From NCBI GenBank assembly GCA_002497905.1, contig DAFJ01000008.1, positions 1,267-31,974 of the forward strand: a DNA stretch of 30,708 nucleotides, in the 5' to 3' direction. Shown here one piece after another: positions 15,365 through 23,655 of the stretch (position 1 is its first letter; every line of letters begins with the position of its first letter). The position numbers and the translations under genes were made by a program. The DNA is from Euryarchaeota archaeon UBA251 (GTDB lineage Archaea > Thermoplasmatota > Poseidoniia > Poseidoniales > Thalassarchaeaceae). The notes under the pieces are model-generated. The model was not told the origin of the DNA, ran no database searches, and worked only from the letters and a program-made list of their open reading frames with translations.

Positions 15365-16369
15365 ATGGGTCCGGAGAATGAACAGAAGAAATCCTCTACA
15401 AAGCGCTCAAGCCGTGGTGGCGACTTCGTAGCATCTCCACGGCCGAGTCAGAAGCAGAGGCGTACTGATAGCCAGTCTCGGCCTTGCGAACTTTGTGGTG
15501 CGAACGAATGGGATACCGATGTTCAGCGTGGCGAGATTACGTGTAATGTGTGTGGTTTTGTCGCGGAACAGAATATGATTGATCCAGGTGCAGAGTGGGT
15601 AAACCATAGTGATGGTGCTGATCGTTCTCGAGTAGGTGCGCCAACCACAGTATCTCTGTCTGACAAGGGACTCTCAACGATAATCGACAAACGCGATCTT
15701 TCATCTGGAATTGCAAAGAGGAATGGGATGAACTCCCGTCAGGTTCGTGATTGGAGGCGTCGTGCGACTATCGATCATCGTTCAAAGACACGTGATAGCC
15801 GTTCACGAAATCTTGCGAAAGCGATGCAGTTCATTCGTGATCGCGGCGATCTGTCCCCCCAGCTCCGAGATCAGGCCAGTAGCCTATACCGGAAAGCAAT
15901 CGAGAAGGGCCTTGTTACGGGTCGTTCAATTCGAGGAGTAACAGCAGCCTGTGTCTATCTTGCAACACGTGAAGCAAAGATTCCTCGTCGTATCGAGGAG
16001 GTTGGCGAACGTTTCGATATGACTTCTGATACGGAGTTGAAGGAGTTGAAGCGTACCATCCGTCTTGTAGCCCGTGAACTCGGAGCCCACCACATTTCTG
16101 GTCCGGTAGAGTATCTTGACAAGTTCCACAGCGATTTGCAACTGCCACCTAAGGCCTTGGGACGAGCGCATGAGATTTGGGATGCAACCAAGCATGACCT
16201 AGCATGGCAGGGTAAGAAGCCCAGTGGTATCGCTGGAGTCCTCCTTTACCGCGCTGCGGCTGACGTCGGATCTAATCGGACTCAGAGTGAGGTCTGCAAG
16301 GTCTGCGGAGTCAGTGAGGTAACACTACGTGGTTTGCTCAAAATTCTGAATTCGCGTGTTAGTGCGTAG
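15365..16369 (+). CDS. tfb: Transcription initiation factor IIB
   Basis: 334 residues. TFB bridges TBP-bound promoters to RNA polymerase. A basic, Ser-rich extension of about 38 residues precedes the zinc ribbon, C41-x2-C44 ... C60-x2-C63. The B-reader/linker region has PGAEWVNHSDGADRSRVGAP, which matches the TFB pattern. Two cyclin-like repeats follow (about 140-230 and 240-334), with SIRGVTAACVYLATR in the first and KPSGIAGVLLYRAA in the second. The N-terminal extension is longer than in many archaeal TFBs. Archaea often encode several TFBs, and whether this is the general one cannot be told from here. Its stop directly abuts the stop of the convergent sufT-like gene. Confidence 0.95.
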   Translation: MGPENEQKKSSTKRSSRGGDFVASPRPSQKQRRTDSQSRPCELCGANEWDTDVQRGEITCNVCGFVAEQNMIDPGAEWVNHSDGADRSRVGAPTTVSLSDKGLSTIIDKRDLSSGIAKRNGMNSRQVRDWRRRATIDHRSKTRDSRSRNLAKAMQFIRDRGDLSPQLRDQASSLYRKAIEKGLVTGRSIRGVTAACVYLATREAKIPRRIEEVGERFDMTSDTELKELKRTIRLVARELGAHHISGPVEYLDKFHSDLQLPPKALGRAHEIWDATKHDLAWQGKKPSGIAGVLLYRAAADVGSNRTQSEVCKVCGVSEVTLRGLLKILNSRVSA

Positions 16370-16684
16370 TCAGAAGATTCCGAGCTCAAATTGAGCATCT
16401 TCGGATGCGTGGACTCTTGGGTCCCATCTTGGACTCCATACGAGGTTTACGTGTACAGATCCGATACCTTCGGTGGTGAGGGCGGCACGGTGTACAGCAG
16501 CCATAATCTCTGGCGCAGCGGGACACCCTGGTGAGGTGAGAGTGAGGTCGATTTCTGCATGCGGTCCGTCGTCCTTCTCCTCGATACGAACACCATAGAC
16601 TAGGCCGAGATCGACAACTCCGATTTTCATTTCAGGATCCTCTACTGGGCGTAGGGATTCCATCACGGCTTCTTCTAAATTCAT
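16370..16684 (-). CDS. sufT: DUF59/MIP18-family iron-sulfur assembly protein, SufT-like
   Basis: 104 residues matching the MIP18/PaaD/SufT domain. Key phrases are RPVEDPEMKIGVVDLGLVYG, LTLTSPGCPAAPEIM with the conserved Cys, and the late SPRWDPRV. Family members help mature or deliver Fe-S clusters. It is the last gene of the suf operon, which supports that role. The frame is open to a GTG at 16711 that overlaps the sufE stop. I prefer the ATG at 16684, which has AAAGGA 9 nt before it; an ATG at 16693 is also possible. The symbol is by family and context. Confidence 0.85.
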   Translation of the reverse strand: MNLEEAVMESLRPVEDPEMKIGVVDLGLVYGVRIEEKDDGPHAEIDLTLTSPGCPAAPEIMAAVHRAALTTEGIGSVHVNLVWSPRWDPRVHASEDAQFELGIF

Positions 16685-16707
16685 GGTTCTCATTCCTTTA
16701 TTCCTCT

Positions 16708-17139
16708 TCACTGTGGCTGGTTAGTGTACTTCTCCGCTTCGGAACGGATTATCTCAAACAAGTTGAGGAAACCATTCGCGCGGGATGGAGTCAGAGACGC
16801 TTTGACATCCATCTCATCAACGAACTTAGGTGTCAATTGAGCAACTTCACTTGGGGAGAGGCCATCTACACCAATTGCAAGCACAGCCATCAGTCCTTGG
16901 ACTAACTGTGCATCTGCTCCTCCACGGATGTGGAATCCAGTGTCTACATCTATGATGCACTCCACATGTGCTTCAGATTGACACCCCTTAACTCGATTTT
17001 CATCAGTCCACTCCTCATTGGGGAGTGGGTGTGGCATCCGTTTCGCATACTCAAATAGAAGTTCGTATCGTTCCATTCTGTCGAAGCAATCTTGGAAGTC
17101 CTCGATAATCTTCTGAAGAGCTACTGGCCATTCACTCAC
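16708..17139 (-). CDS. sufE: Sulfur acceptor protein SufE
   Basis: 143 residues. SufE takes the persulfide from SufS and passes sulfur to SufBCD. The hallmark VKGCQS is present, with the acceptor cysteine at C53, equivalent to E. coli C51. The opening pattern (IIEDFQDCFDRMERYELLFEY) and the C-terminal LTPSRANGFLNLFEII are typical of the family. The start is a GTG at 17139 preceded by AGGTGAT. It follows sufS by 12 nt and precedes the sufT-like gene, with a possible GTGA overlap. Confidence 0.93.
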   Translation of the reverse strand: MSEWPVALQKIIEDFQDCFDRMERYELLFEYAKRMPHPLPNEEWTDENRVKGCQSEAHVECIIDVDTGFHIRGGADAQLVQGLMAVLAIGVDGLSPSEVAQLTPKFVDEMDVKASLTPSRANGFLNLFEIIRSEAEKYTNQPQ

Positions 17140-17151
17140 TCAAATCACCTT

Positions 17152-18435
17152 TCATGAGAACCGTTCTACAACTCCACGGAGATGGTTCACGAAGGCTTCG
17201 GCCTCCTCCATGGTATTGTAAATCCAGAATGATGCCCGTGCTGTGCTCGATACGCCAAGAGCCTCCATCAGTGGTTGAGCACAATGATGTCCCGTTCGAA
17301 CAGCGAATCCTCCCGCATCCATTAGATGAGCTAAATCTTCAGCATGGATATTCTCATGGAGGAAGGATACAACTCCACTAGTTGTCTCAAGATCGTGTCG
17401 ACCGTAGATTCGAATTCCAGGTATATCTCTCATTTGTTTAGCAGTCCAACGTGCGAGATATGAGATATGTGCATGTACATCCTCCATATTGTGTTGGTCA
17501 AGCCATTGTACTGCTGCATGCCAACCAAAAGCCTCTGCAATTCGTGGAGTTCCAGCCTCAAATTTATGCGGGCCCTTCTGGTAAGTCGACCCTTCCAAAG
17601 TCACTGTCTCAATCATGTCTCCGCCTGAGATGAATGGCTTCATCGTTTCCATCGTATCAGTTGTTGTAAATAGTGCACCGATGCCTGTCGGGCCTCCCAT
17701 TTTGTGGGCGCTAAGTGCGAGGAAGTCGCATCCTAGTTCAGGGAAATCAATACGTTCGTGAGGTGCTGCCTGCGCTGCATCGAGCATTACGTGAGCCCCT
17801 TCTCCACCCTTACCACGTGATTTTGCGAGTTGGATAATACGCTCCACATCGTTTCGCACACCCAACACATTCGATGTGTGCACGACGCACACGAGAGATG
17901 CGTCTTCAACAGCAATCTCGAAGGCTTCCATGTCGAGTGTCATTGTTTCACGGTCGAGAGGAACGTAGCGAATCTCGATTCCGCATTCCTTAGACAGGAT
18001 TTGCCATGGGACGATGTCAGCGTGGTGTTCCATCTCGGTGGTCAGGACAACGTCACCTTTACCGAGATTAGCTCGAGCCCAACCGTAAGCAACGAGATTG
18101 ATTGCTTCTGTGGTACCGCTAGTGAAAATTAGATTGTCGTGTGGTGCGCCAAAATATGCGGCGATACCTGTTCTGGAGGCTTCGTACCCTTCGGTAGCTT
18201 CTCCTGCGAGAGTGTGGACTGCTCGGTGAACATTTGCGTTTGTATTCGCATAGTAGTCGTTCATTGCATCGATTACGACTTGTGGTTTCTGCGTTGTCGC
18301 TGCGTTATCGAGGTATACGAGTTTCCGCTCTCCTTCGAGTCGTCGGCTAAGGATGGGGAAGTCAGACCTAATCGTGTTTAGATTGAGGGCCATGGTACTC
18401 GGAAGAAGTGCTTTGTCTTCAATCCGTGCTTCCAT
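17152..18435 (-). CDS. sufS: Cysteine desulfurase SufS
   Basis: 427 residues. A group II, PLP-dependent cysteine desulfurase that extracts sulfur from cysteine. The PLP lysine is in ALSAHKMGGPTG (K245 in this numbering), and the catalytic Cys is in RTGHHCAQP (C385), with the short active-site loop typical of SufS rather than IscS. The YLDNAATTQKP entry and TSGTTEAIN phosphate-binding loop are intact. I chose the ATG at 18435 because it overlaps the sufD stop as TGATG, implying translational coupling. An internal ATG at 18393 (MALNLNTIRSDFP) gives a more typical SufS length and is a serious alternative. The frame is also open further upstream to 18477. Confidence 0.94.
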   Translation of the reverse strand: MEARIEDKALLPSTMALNLNTIRSDFPILSRRLEGERKLVYLDNAATTQKPQVVIDAMNDYYANTNANVHRAVHTLAGEATEGYEASRTGIAAYFGAPHDNLIFTSGTTEAINLVAYGWARANLGKGDVVLTTEMEHHADIVPWQILSKECGIEIRYVPLDRETMTLDMEAFEIAVEDASLVCVVHTSNVLGVRNDVERIIQLAKSRGKGGEGAHVMLDAAQAAPHERIDFPELGCDFLALSAHKMGGPTGIGALFTTTDTMETMKPFISGGDMIETVTLEGSTYQKGPHKFEAGTPRIAEAFGWHAAVQWLDQHNMEDVHAHISYLARWTAKQMRDIPGIRIYGRHDLETTSGVVSFLHENIHAEDLAHLMDAGGFAVRTGHHCAQPLMEALGVSSTARASFWIYNTMEEAEAFVNHLRGVVERFS

Positions 18436-19538
18436 CAAAGGCCGGATAGATGACTCTCGATACGATTGATCAACCAACCGTGAAGAGTTTCAGAGCCCAT
18501 ATTGGAGAGGGGGGCATTCAGGAATGCGGCGATAAGTGCGGCACGTGCTTGTTCTTCATCAAATCCACGTGCTTTGAGGTAGAACATCTGATACTCGTCT
18601 AACGGCCCGTTTGCAGTTCCATGGCCGCAGCCAACTACCTCGTTCTCCATCACTTCTAGTTCAGGAATTGAGTTTGCCTTTGCCTTATCGGAGAGGAGAA
18701 GATTGTGGAATAGTTGTCCAGCATCTCCCCCCTTTGCTCCCGCATCAATACGTAGCATCCCGGTGCCTGTTGTGACACTTTGACCGCTACATGCGGTGTG
18801 CCATTCAAGGCGGCTGAAGGTTTGCTTACCTGAATGTAATATTTCTACGTGGGAATCGAGATGGTCTTTACGTGCTGCAAGGATGGAACCGTTGACTTGG
18901 AGTGATGCACCTGGCTCGGGGAGCCAGTGACGAACATCGACCTTTGCTTGTGATGACGCCGCGTTGACAGTACCTGCTCGAATCTGAGCATCGCGATTTG
19001 AGCGGATTGAATCGCATCTTAGGAGTCGTTTTCCGGTCACATGTACAACAACATCGTTCACGATTGATGCCTGTCCGAAGTTACCTTCACGAAGGAAACC
19101 AAACCACTCAGCATCTCCTTCGAGCACAGTGATTAGTTCAATCTCTACGCGTTCGCATATGTCGAGTAGGAGTCGACAAGCGCAGGTTGAGCCGCTTGTT
19201 TTGACGGAGAGGATGACGGGGGCTTCTGTGATTGTTTTAGCATCTACACGGAGGACGTAGATCTGGGGGACTATCTCAGCAATGAATGTAGGAGCTGCGG
19301 TTCCATCACCGAAATCGAGGTCGTGACCTAGGCGCGATAAGTCGTCTGTGGTCGCCTCTTCTACACGGATACCTGTGGGCACCTCACTACCGTCACTCAT
19401 AGACAGAGAAAGAATCGGTGAATCTGCACTTGGAATCTGGCTGATTTTTCCCGTAGGGTGTGCCTTCTTCCACGGTGTGTAGCGCCATATGTGCGCTGCA
19501 CGATCGGTGTCCGAGTTTTCTGAATAGGATGTATTCAT
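18435..19538 (-). CDS. sufD: Fe-S cluster assembly protein SufD
   Basis: 367 residues. SufD pairs with SufB in the SufBC2D scaffold. The sequence is divergent in its N-terminal half, but the C-terminal beta-helix end is diagnostic: IPELEVMENEVVGCGHGTAN, then DEYQMFYLKARGFDEEQAR. The His in GCGHGT matches the position of the conserved SufD histidine (H360 in E. coli). The ATG at 19538 has GAGGGAT a few bases upstream, overlapping the end of sufB. Between the two coding regions lie 9 nt. The low similarity of the N-terminal part is usual for SufD. Confidence 0.92.
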   Translation of the reverse strand: MNTSYSENSDTDRAAHIWRYTPWKKAHPTGKISQIPSADSPILSLSMSDGSEVPTGIRVEEATTDDLSRLGHDLDFGDGTAAPTFIAEIVPQIYVLRVDAKTITEAPVILSVKTSGSTCACRLLLDICERVEIELITVLEGDAEWFGFLREGNFGQASIVNDVVVHVTGKRLLRCDSIRSNRDAQIRAGTVNAASSQAKVDVRHWLPEPGASLQVNGSILAARKDHLDSHVEILHSGKQTFSRLEWHTACSGQSVTTGTGMLRIDAGAKGGDAGQLFHNLLLSDKAKANSIPELEVMENEVVGCGHGTANGPLDEYQMFYLKARGFDEEQARAALIAAFLNAPLSNMGSETLHGWLINRIESHLSGL

Positions 19539-19547
19539 GCAGATCCC

Positions 19548-20954
19548 TCAACCAATGCTGCCTTCCATTTCAAGCGCCATTAACTGGTTGAGTTCCACAG
19601 CGTACTCCATGGGGAGTTCACGGGTAAAGGGTTCAAAGAAACCATTCACAATCAGTGCCAGTGCCTCTTCTTCGGTGTGGCCGCGGCTCATGAGGTAGAA
19701 CAGTTGATCGTCGCTCACCTTACTGACTGAGGCTTCATGCTCACAGCGAGCGCCAGAGTTTCCAACTTCCATGGTTGGATAGGTGTCAGAACGACTGTCT
19801 TCATCGAGGAGTAGTGCGTCACAGACGACGTTGACTTTGCAGTTCTCTGCCTTTGGAGATACAGTGACCATGCCTCGATAGGACCCTCTCCCTCCGTCTT
19901 TGCTAATGCTCTTTGAGAGGATTTTGCTAGTGGTATTGCTTGCTAGATGGTGAATTTTAGCCCCAGCGTCTTGGTGTTGCCCCTCGCCAGAATAAGCCAC
20001 TGAGATGACTTCTGCGTGTGCTCCTTCTCCCTTGAGTATCACTGCGGGATACTTCATTGTCAACTTCGATCCAATGTTGCCGTCGACCCACTCGATTGTC
20101 GCATTATCGTATGCGACGCCGCGCTTTGTGACAAGGTTGTACACATTGTTCGACCAGTTCTGTACTGTTGAATATCGAATATGTGCTCCAGGTAGGGCGA
20201 TAAGTTCGACTACAGCTGAGTGGAGTGAGTCCGTGGAGTAGGTGGGTGCAGTGCATCCTTCGACATAGTGAATCGAGGATCCTTCATCTGCGATAATCAG
20301 CGTGCGTTCGAATTGACCCATGTTCTTTGCATTGATGCGGAAATATGCTTGGACAGGCATCTCCACGTGAACGCCGCTGGGCACGTAGATGAATGAGCCA
20401 CCTGACCAGACCGCGGTATTCAGTGCGGAGAATTTGTTGTCCGTATATGGGATAACACTGCCGAAGTACTCCTTCACTATGCCTTCATACTCCCTGAGTC
20501 CTGAATCCATGTCAAGGAAGATTACGCCTTGCTCCTCAAGGTCTTCACGTATGCTGTGGTACACGGCTTCGGATTCATACTGCGCCGTCACTCCGGATAG
20601 CCACTTTTGCTCTGCTTCAGGAATACCAAGTCGATCGAAGGTGTTCCGAATATCTTCTGGGACGTCATCCCAGTTCTTTTCGGTGGCATCTGAGGATCGT
20701 AGGTAATAGCAGACCTTGTCAAAGTCAATTTCTTCCAAGAGATGCATGTTACCCCACGTGGGCATGGGCCGATTCTCAAAGTGGTGGAATGCTTTGACCC
20801 GAATTTCGGTCATCCACTCTGGCTCGTTCTTGAGGGCTGAAATATCTCGAACAACTTGCTCAGATAGGCCAAAATCGAAGCGAATCGTTGCGTTTTCAGG
20901 ATCATGCCAACCAACCTTGTAGTCGCCTACAGCTGAGCGTGCTTCGTCAGTCAT
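19548..20954 (-). CDS. sufB: Fe-S cluster assembly scaffold SufB
   Basis: 468 residues, full length. SufB is the core scaffold on which the cluster is built. Clear family phrases include SGGSFIYVPSGV, the VEGCTAP block, GQHQDAGAKIHH, SYRGMV and the C-terminal DQLFYLMSRGHTEEEA. C378 and E407 line up with the E. coli C405/E434 pair needed for cluster assembly, assuming a constant offset of 27. The ATG at 20954 overlaps the sufC stop as ATGA. Confidence 0.97.
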   Translation of the reverse strand: MTDEARSAVGDYKVGWHDPENATIRFDFGLSEQVVRDISALKNEPEWMTEIRVKAFHHFENRPMPTWGNMHLLEEIDFDKVCYYLRSSDATEKNWDDVPEDIRNTFDRLGIPEAEQKWLSGVTAQYESEAVYHSIREDLEEQGVIFLDMDSGLREYEGIVKEYFGSVIPYTDNKFSALNTAVWSGGSFIYVPSGVHVEMPVQAYFRINAKNMGQFERTLIIADEGSSIHYVEGCTAPTYSTDSLHSAVVELIALPGAHIRYSTVQNWSNNVYNLVTKRGVAYDNATIEWVDGNIGSKLTMKYPAVILKGEGAHAEVISVAYSGEGQHQDAGAKIHHLASNTTSKILSKSISKDGGRGSYRGMVTVSPKAENCKVNVVCDALLLDEDSRSDTYPTMEVGNSGARCEHEASVSKVSDDQLFYLMSRGHTEEEALALIVNGFFEPFTRELPMEYAVELNQLMALEMEGSIG

Positions 20955-21709
20955 TCTGCATCACCCTCTAGCCAGTCGTAGCCCCGCTCCTCCAACTCAG
21001 AGGCGAGTTCCGGTCCACCTGATTTGACAATTCGGCCATTAATTAGAACATGAACATAATCTGGCTTGACGTGCTCAAGAATCCGGTTGTAGTGTGTGAT
21101 GATAAGCGCACCAGAGGTGGTGCCTCTAATCGCTGCATCAATCCCCTCTGCGACTGTACGGATTCCATCTATATCGAGGCCAGAGTCGGTTTCGTCAAGG
21201 ATTGCTAATCGTGGTTTGAGCAACATCATCTGGAGAATTTCAAAACGCTTCTTTTCACCACCGCTGAACCCGTCATTAACGTAGCGTGAGAGGAATGAGC
21301 GGTCTAGGCCAAGTCGATTCATACCCTCCTTGAGCGTGGATCGAAATTCTGCACCCTTTGCTGCCTCTTCGCCCCTAACTGCTGCCACGGATCGGCGTAG
21401 GAAGTTGCCGACTTGGAGGCCGGGGACGGCCTGAGGGTATTGGAAGGAGAGGAAAATACCAGAGCGGGCACGCTCATGTGCTTCCATTTCAAGAAGGTCC
21501 TTGCCGTCCAGATATATCGTACCATCCGTGACTTCGTAGTCAGGATGCCCCATCAGAACATTAGCTGTAGTAGACTTCCCGCTACCGTTACGACCCATTA
21601 CAGCATGAATCTCGCCAGGCATTATTTTCAGATTGATTCCATGAAGGATGTCGGTATCATCTATGCTAGTTCTCAGTCCGTTGATTTCAAGCAATGCCAC
21701 CTCTCCCAT
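20951..21709 (-). CDS. sufC: Fe-S assembly ATPase SufC
   Basis: 252 residues. The ABC-type ATPase of the SUF scaffold. Walker A GRNGSGKST is at residues 39-47, with the SufC-specific FLSFQYP Q-loop, the signature FSGGEKKR, Walker B in LAILDETDSGLD and the H-loop ITHY. The frame stays open to 21799, but the ATG at 21709 has GGAGG 7 nt upstream and gives the normal SufC length. It is the first gene of the operon. The intergenic region to the divergent NifU-like gene contains A/T boxes on the minus strand (near 21731-21737 and 21743-21749), one of which may be the promoter. No operator is evident. Confidence 0.97.
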   Translation of the reverse strand: MGEVALLEINGLRTSIDDTDILHGINLKIMPGEIHAVMGRNGSGKSTTANVLMGHPDYEVTDGTIYLDGKDLLEMEAHERARSGIFLSFQYPQAVPGLQVGNFLRRSVAAVRGEEAAKGAEFRSTLKEGMNRLGLDRSFLSRYVNDGFSGGEKKRFEILQMMLLKPRLAILDETDSGLDIDGIRTVAEGIDAAIRGTTSGALIITHYNRILEHVKPDYVHVLINGRIVKSGGPELASELEERGYDWLEGDAE

Positions 21710-21834
21710 AGCCTCGCCTCCAAATTGACCTTTTATTCCCAACTTATCAATGCCTGCTTCCCATATCCGTTTCTCAATCAATGTTCTGAACAGATTCATG
21801 ATGGTTGTCTGTGTGGCCTGATTTGGTGGAGCAG

Positions 21835-22314
21835 ATGGATGATGATATCACAGACATGTATCGTGACCAAATCCGTCTCCAGATGCATGAGGAAGTGAGC
21901 CGCCGCCTTCAGGAGGTTATTGATCCGCGAGAGGATGCCCGAGTGCTCGCCTTATCGTTGGTTCAACTTGTGGAAGGATCTGATTTTGAGGTCGGAGGTG
22001 ATCTGATTCATCCTGATCTTGTTCCCGCGCTCATGGCGCGTTTAGGAGATGTTCGTGCTGCTCTTACGGGCCATGATGGAGCAATCACTGTCCGGGAGGC
22101 AAGAGTCGATGTATCCGCTATACATCTCGTTGTCGGTCTCGATGGGGCTTGTGTTGCTTGCGGGGCGGCACCTGGGACGCTATCTAGTATTCAGAATGAC
22201 TTACTGGAGGATTCAGTAATTCAATCGGTTCAATTCGATGAAGGTATTCTCGATAGTTTTGATGGCATAGTCCGAGAATTTCTGATAGAGAAAAGCGGTG
22301 TTACCTTCTGTTGA
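21835..22314 (+). CDS. NifU C-terminal-like (Nfu) Fe-S carrier protein
   Basis: 159 residues. The C-terminal part (about residues 75-152) matches the Nfu domain: a beta-alpha-beta core with the cluster-ligating CxxC in GACVACGAAPGTL (C106, C109). Nfu proteins carry Fe-S clusters to apoproteins. The N-terminal 75 residues are mostly helical, acidic, and unfamiliar to me. The gene diverges from sufC, so a joint role with SUF is likely. I favour the ATG at 21835, which has GGTGGA 4 nt upstream; a TTG at 21805 and a GTG at 21811 are in frame. It converges on the methyltransferase gene with 14 nt between stops. Confidence 0.85.
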   Translation: MDDDITDMYRDQIRLQMHEEVSRRLQEVIDPREDARVLALSLVQLVEGSDFEVGGDLIHPDLVPALMARLGDVRAALTGHDGAITVREARVDVSAIHLVVGLDGACVACGAAPGTLSSIQNDLLEDSVIQSVQFDEGILDSFDGIVREFLIEKSGVTFC

Positions 22315-22328
22315 TATTCAGAGAAAAT

Positions 22329-23549
22329 CTACACCCCAAAGACGACGATTCTGTTAGTGTTTGTCCCTTTGGATTGGTTGTCAACACCCCATGCGTTGGC
22401 TGTTTTTGTGAATTCTTGATCGTTGATGAGGATGACAATAGGTTCCAACCCTGCCATGACTCCACAACGAAGTACATTTTCTTCAAGCAGAACTTTGCCC
22501 CCTCGGATCTCTCCCACTTCAAACGCAATATGTCCTCCTGGTTTCACGATTCGACGTAAATCAGTTAACACTCCAGTCATTGTTGCTTCCCATTCTTTGA
22601 TGCTTTTCAATTGACTAATATTGATGTCTGAGGAGTCGATACCGATGAACCAACATCGCATCCAATTGTCCGCTTGATAGTTTACCACATCGAGGAACGG
22701 AGGGGATGTTACAACGAGTTGCGCAACGTTATCCTCAATACTTGATGCAAAGCGGGAATCTCCAGTCGTCAAAACACAGGATGAATCCATACCTAAGGGT
22801 TCCAATTTCTCCCAATCCTTCAGAAGTGATTTCGATTTCTTAATTATGCGCGTCTTAATTTCTTTGTACACTGGCACCTGATTGCGATCGGCATTGATTT
22901 TTTCTTGTCTCTTGATACTCACAGCTTGATTTGGAGGGAGTGTGTAAACTGAGAAGAACCCCTCCGAATGACCTGTAAGTCGATTGATTGCAACCATCCG
23001 AATCCAAGCATCAACATTGTCAATTTCGCCTGATTCTTCGCGTTTCAAGAGGTATTCTTTCAGAGAGATAATTTCACACAGTGTATCTTTGTGGAAGAAG
23101 GCAAGCAGCTCACCATATTCTTCTTCAGAATGTGATAAGTCAATTTTGTCTAGTCGATTTTCAATCTCTTTAATTGTAGGGGGATTCAATCGTGGTTGTA
23201 GTAGTAATCGACTGAGTGGATTTATGTCATTTCCGAGGGGTCTTCTTCCTAGAAGAAAGGCTTCCATTGGTGTGGTTCCTCTCCCCATGAATGGATCATA
23301 AATCGCATCTCCAGGTTGAGTTAATCGTTCGATAAAGAATCGAGGCAGTTGTGGTTTGAAACAAGCACGATAGGATATTTCGTGTAACGAATGGGCTTGT
23401 CGTTGCCGACTCGTCCAATATTCATTGAATGCCTTAATGGTCATTCCAGTTCGGCCGTTGACTTCCCACTCAAATGGGACAAGGTGGGTAGATGTTCCAA
23501 AACCATTGAAATCGATGACTGCTTGGTTGAACGCCTCTGTAGTCAACAT
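22329..23549 (-). CDS. DNA methyltransferase, probably N4-cytosine type, stand-alone
   Basis: 406 residues. An amino-methyltransferase with SAM motif I DPFMGRGTT (residues 85-93) and catalytic motif IV TSPPF (281-285). SPP followed by an aromatic residue is usual in N4-cytosine methylases, though adenine methylation is not excluded. About 190 residues lie between the two motifs, probably including the target-recognition region. I see no restriction endonuclease gene beside it. The ATG at 23549 has AGGTGA about 5 nt upstream; a GTG at 23558 adds three residues. Its coding sequence looks more A/T-rich than its neighbours by eye, with several Lys/Ile-rich stretches, which may mark recent acquisition. 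Confidence 0.82.
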   Translation of the reverse strand: MLTTEAFNQAVIDFNGFGTSTHLVPFEWEVNGRTGMTIKAFNEYWTSRQRQAHSLHEISYRACFKPQLPRFFIERLTQPGDAIYDPFMGRGTTPMEAFLLGRRPLGNDINPLSRLLLQPRLNPPTIKEIENRLDKIDLSHSEEEYGELLAFFHKDTLCEIISLKEYLLKREESGEIDNVDAWIRMVAINRLTGHSEGFFSVYTLPPNQAVSIKRQEKINADRNQVPVYKEIKTRIIKKSKSLLKDWEKLEPLGMDSSCVLTTGDSRFASSIEDNVAQLVVTSPPFLDVVNYQADNWMRCWFIGIDSSDINISQLKSIKEWEATMTGVLTDLRRIVKPGGHIAFEVGEIRGGKVLLEENVLRCGVMAGLEPIVILINDQEFTKTANAWGVDNQSKGTNTNRIVVFGV

Positions 23550-23655
23550 CTGCCTCACCTAACAAGCGAAAGTTCAGGGTTTATGGTACTATGTGCTGTA
23601 ATTCTAATTTCTATCTTTCAGCAAGGGTCATGACTGAGTGGTATGAGGCATTGCC

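Noticed and set aside
21710..21799. In-frame N-terminal extension of sufC
   Set aside because: SufC normally starts where the ATG at 21709 lies, and that ATG has a good GGAGG; the extension covers the ribosome-binding site.
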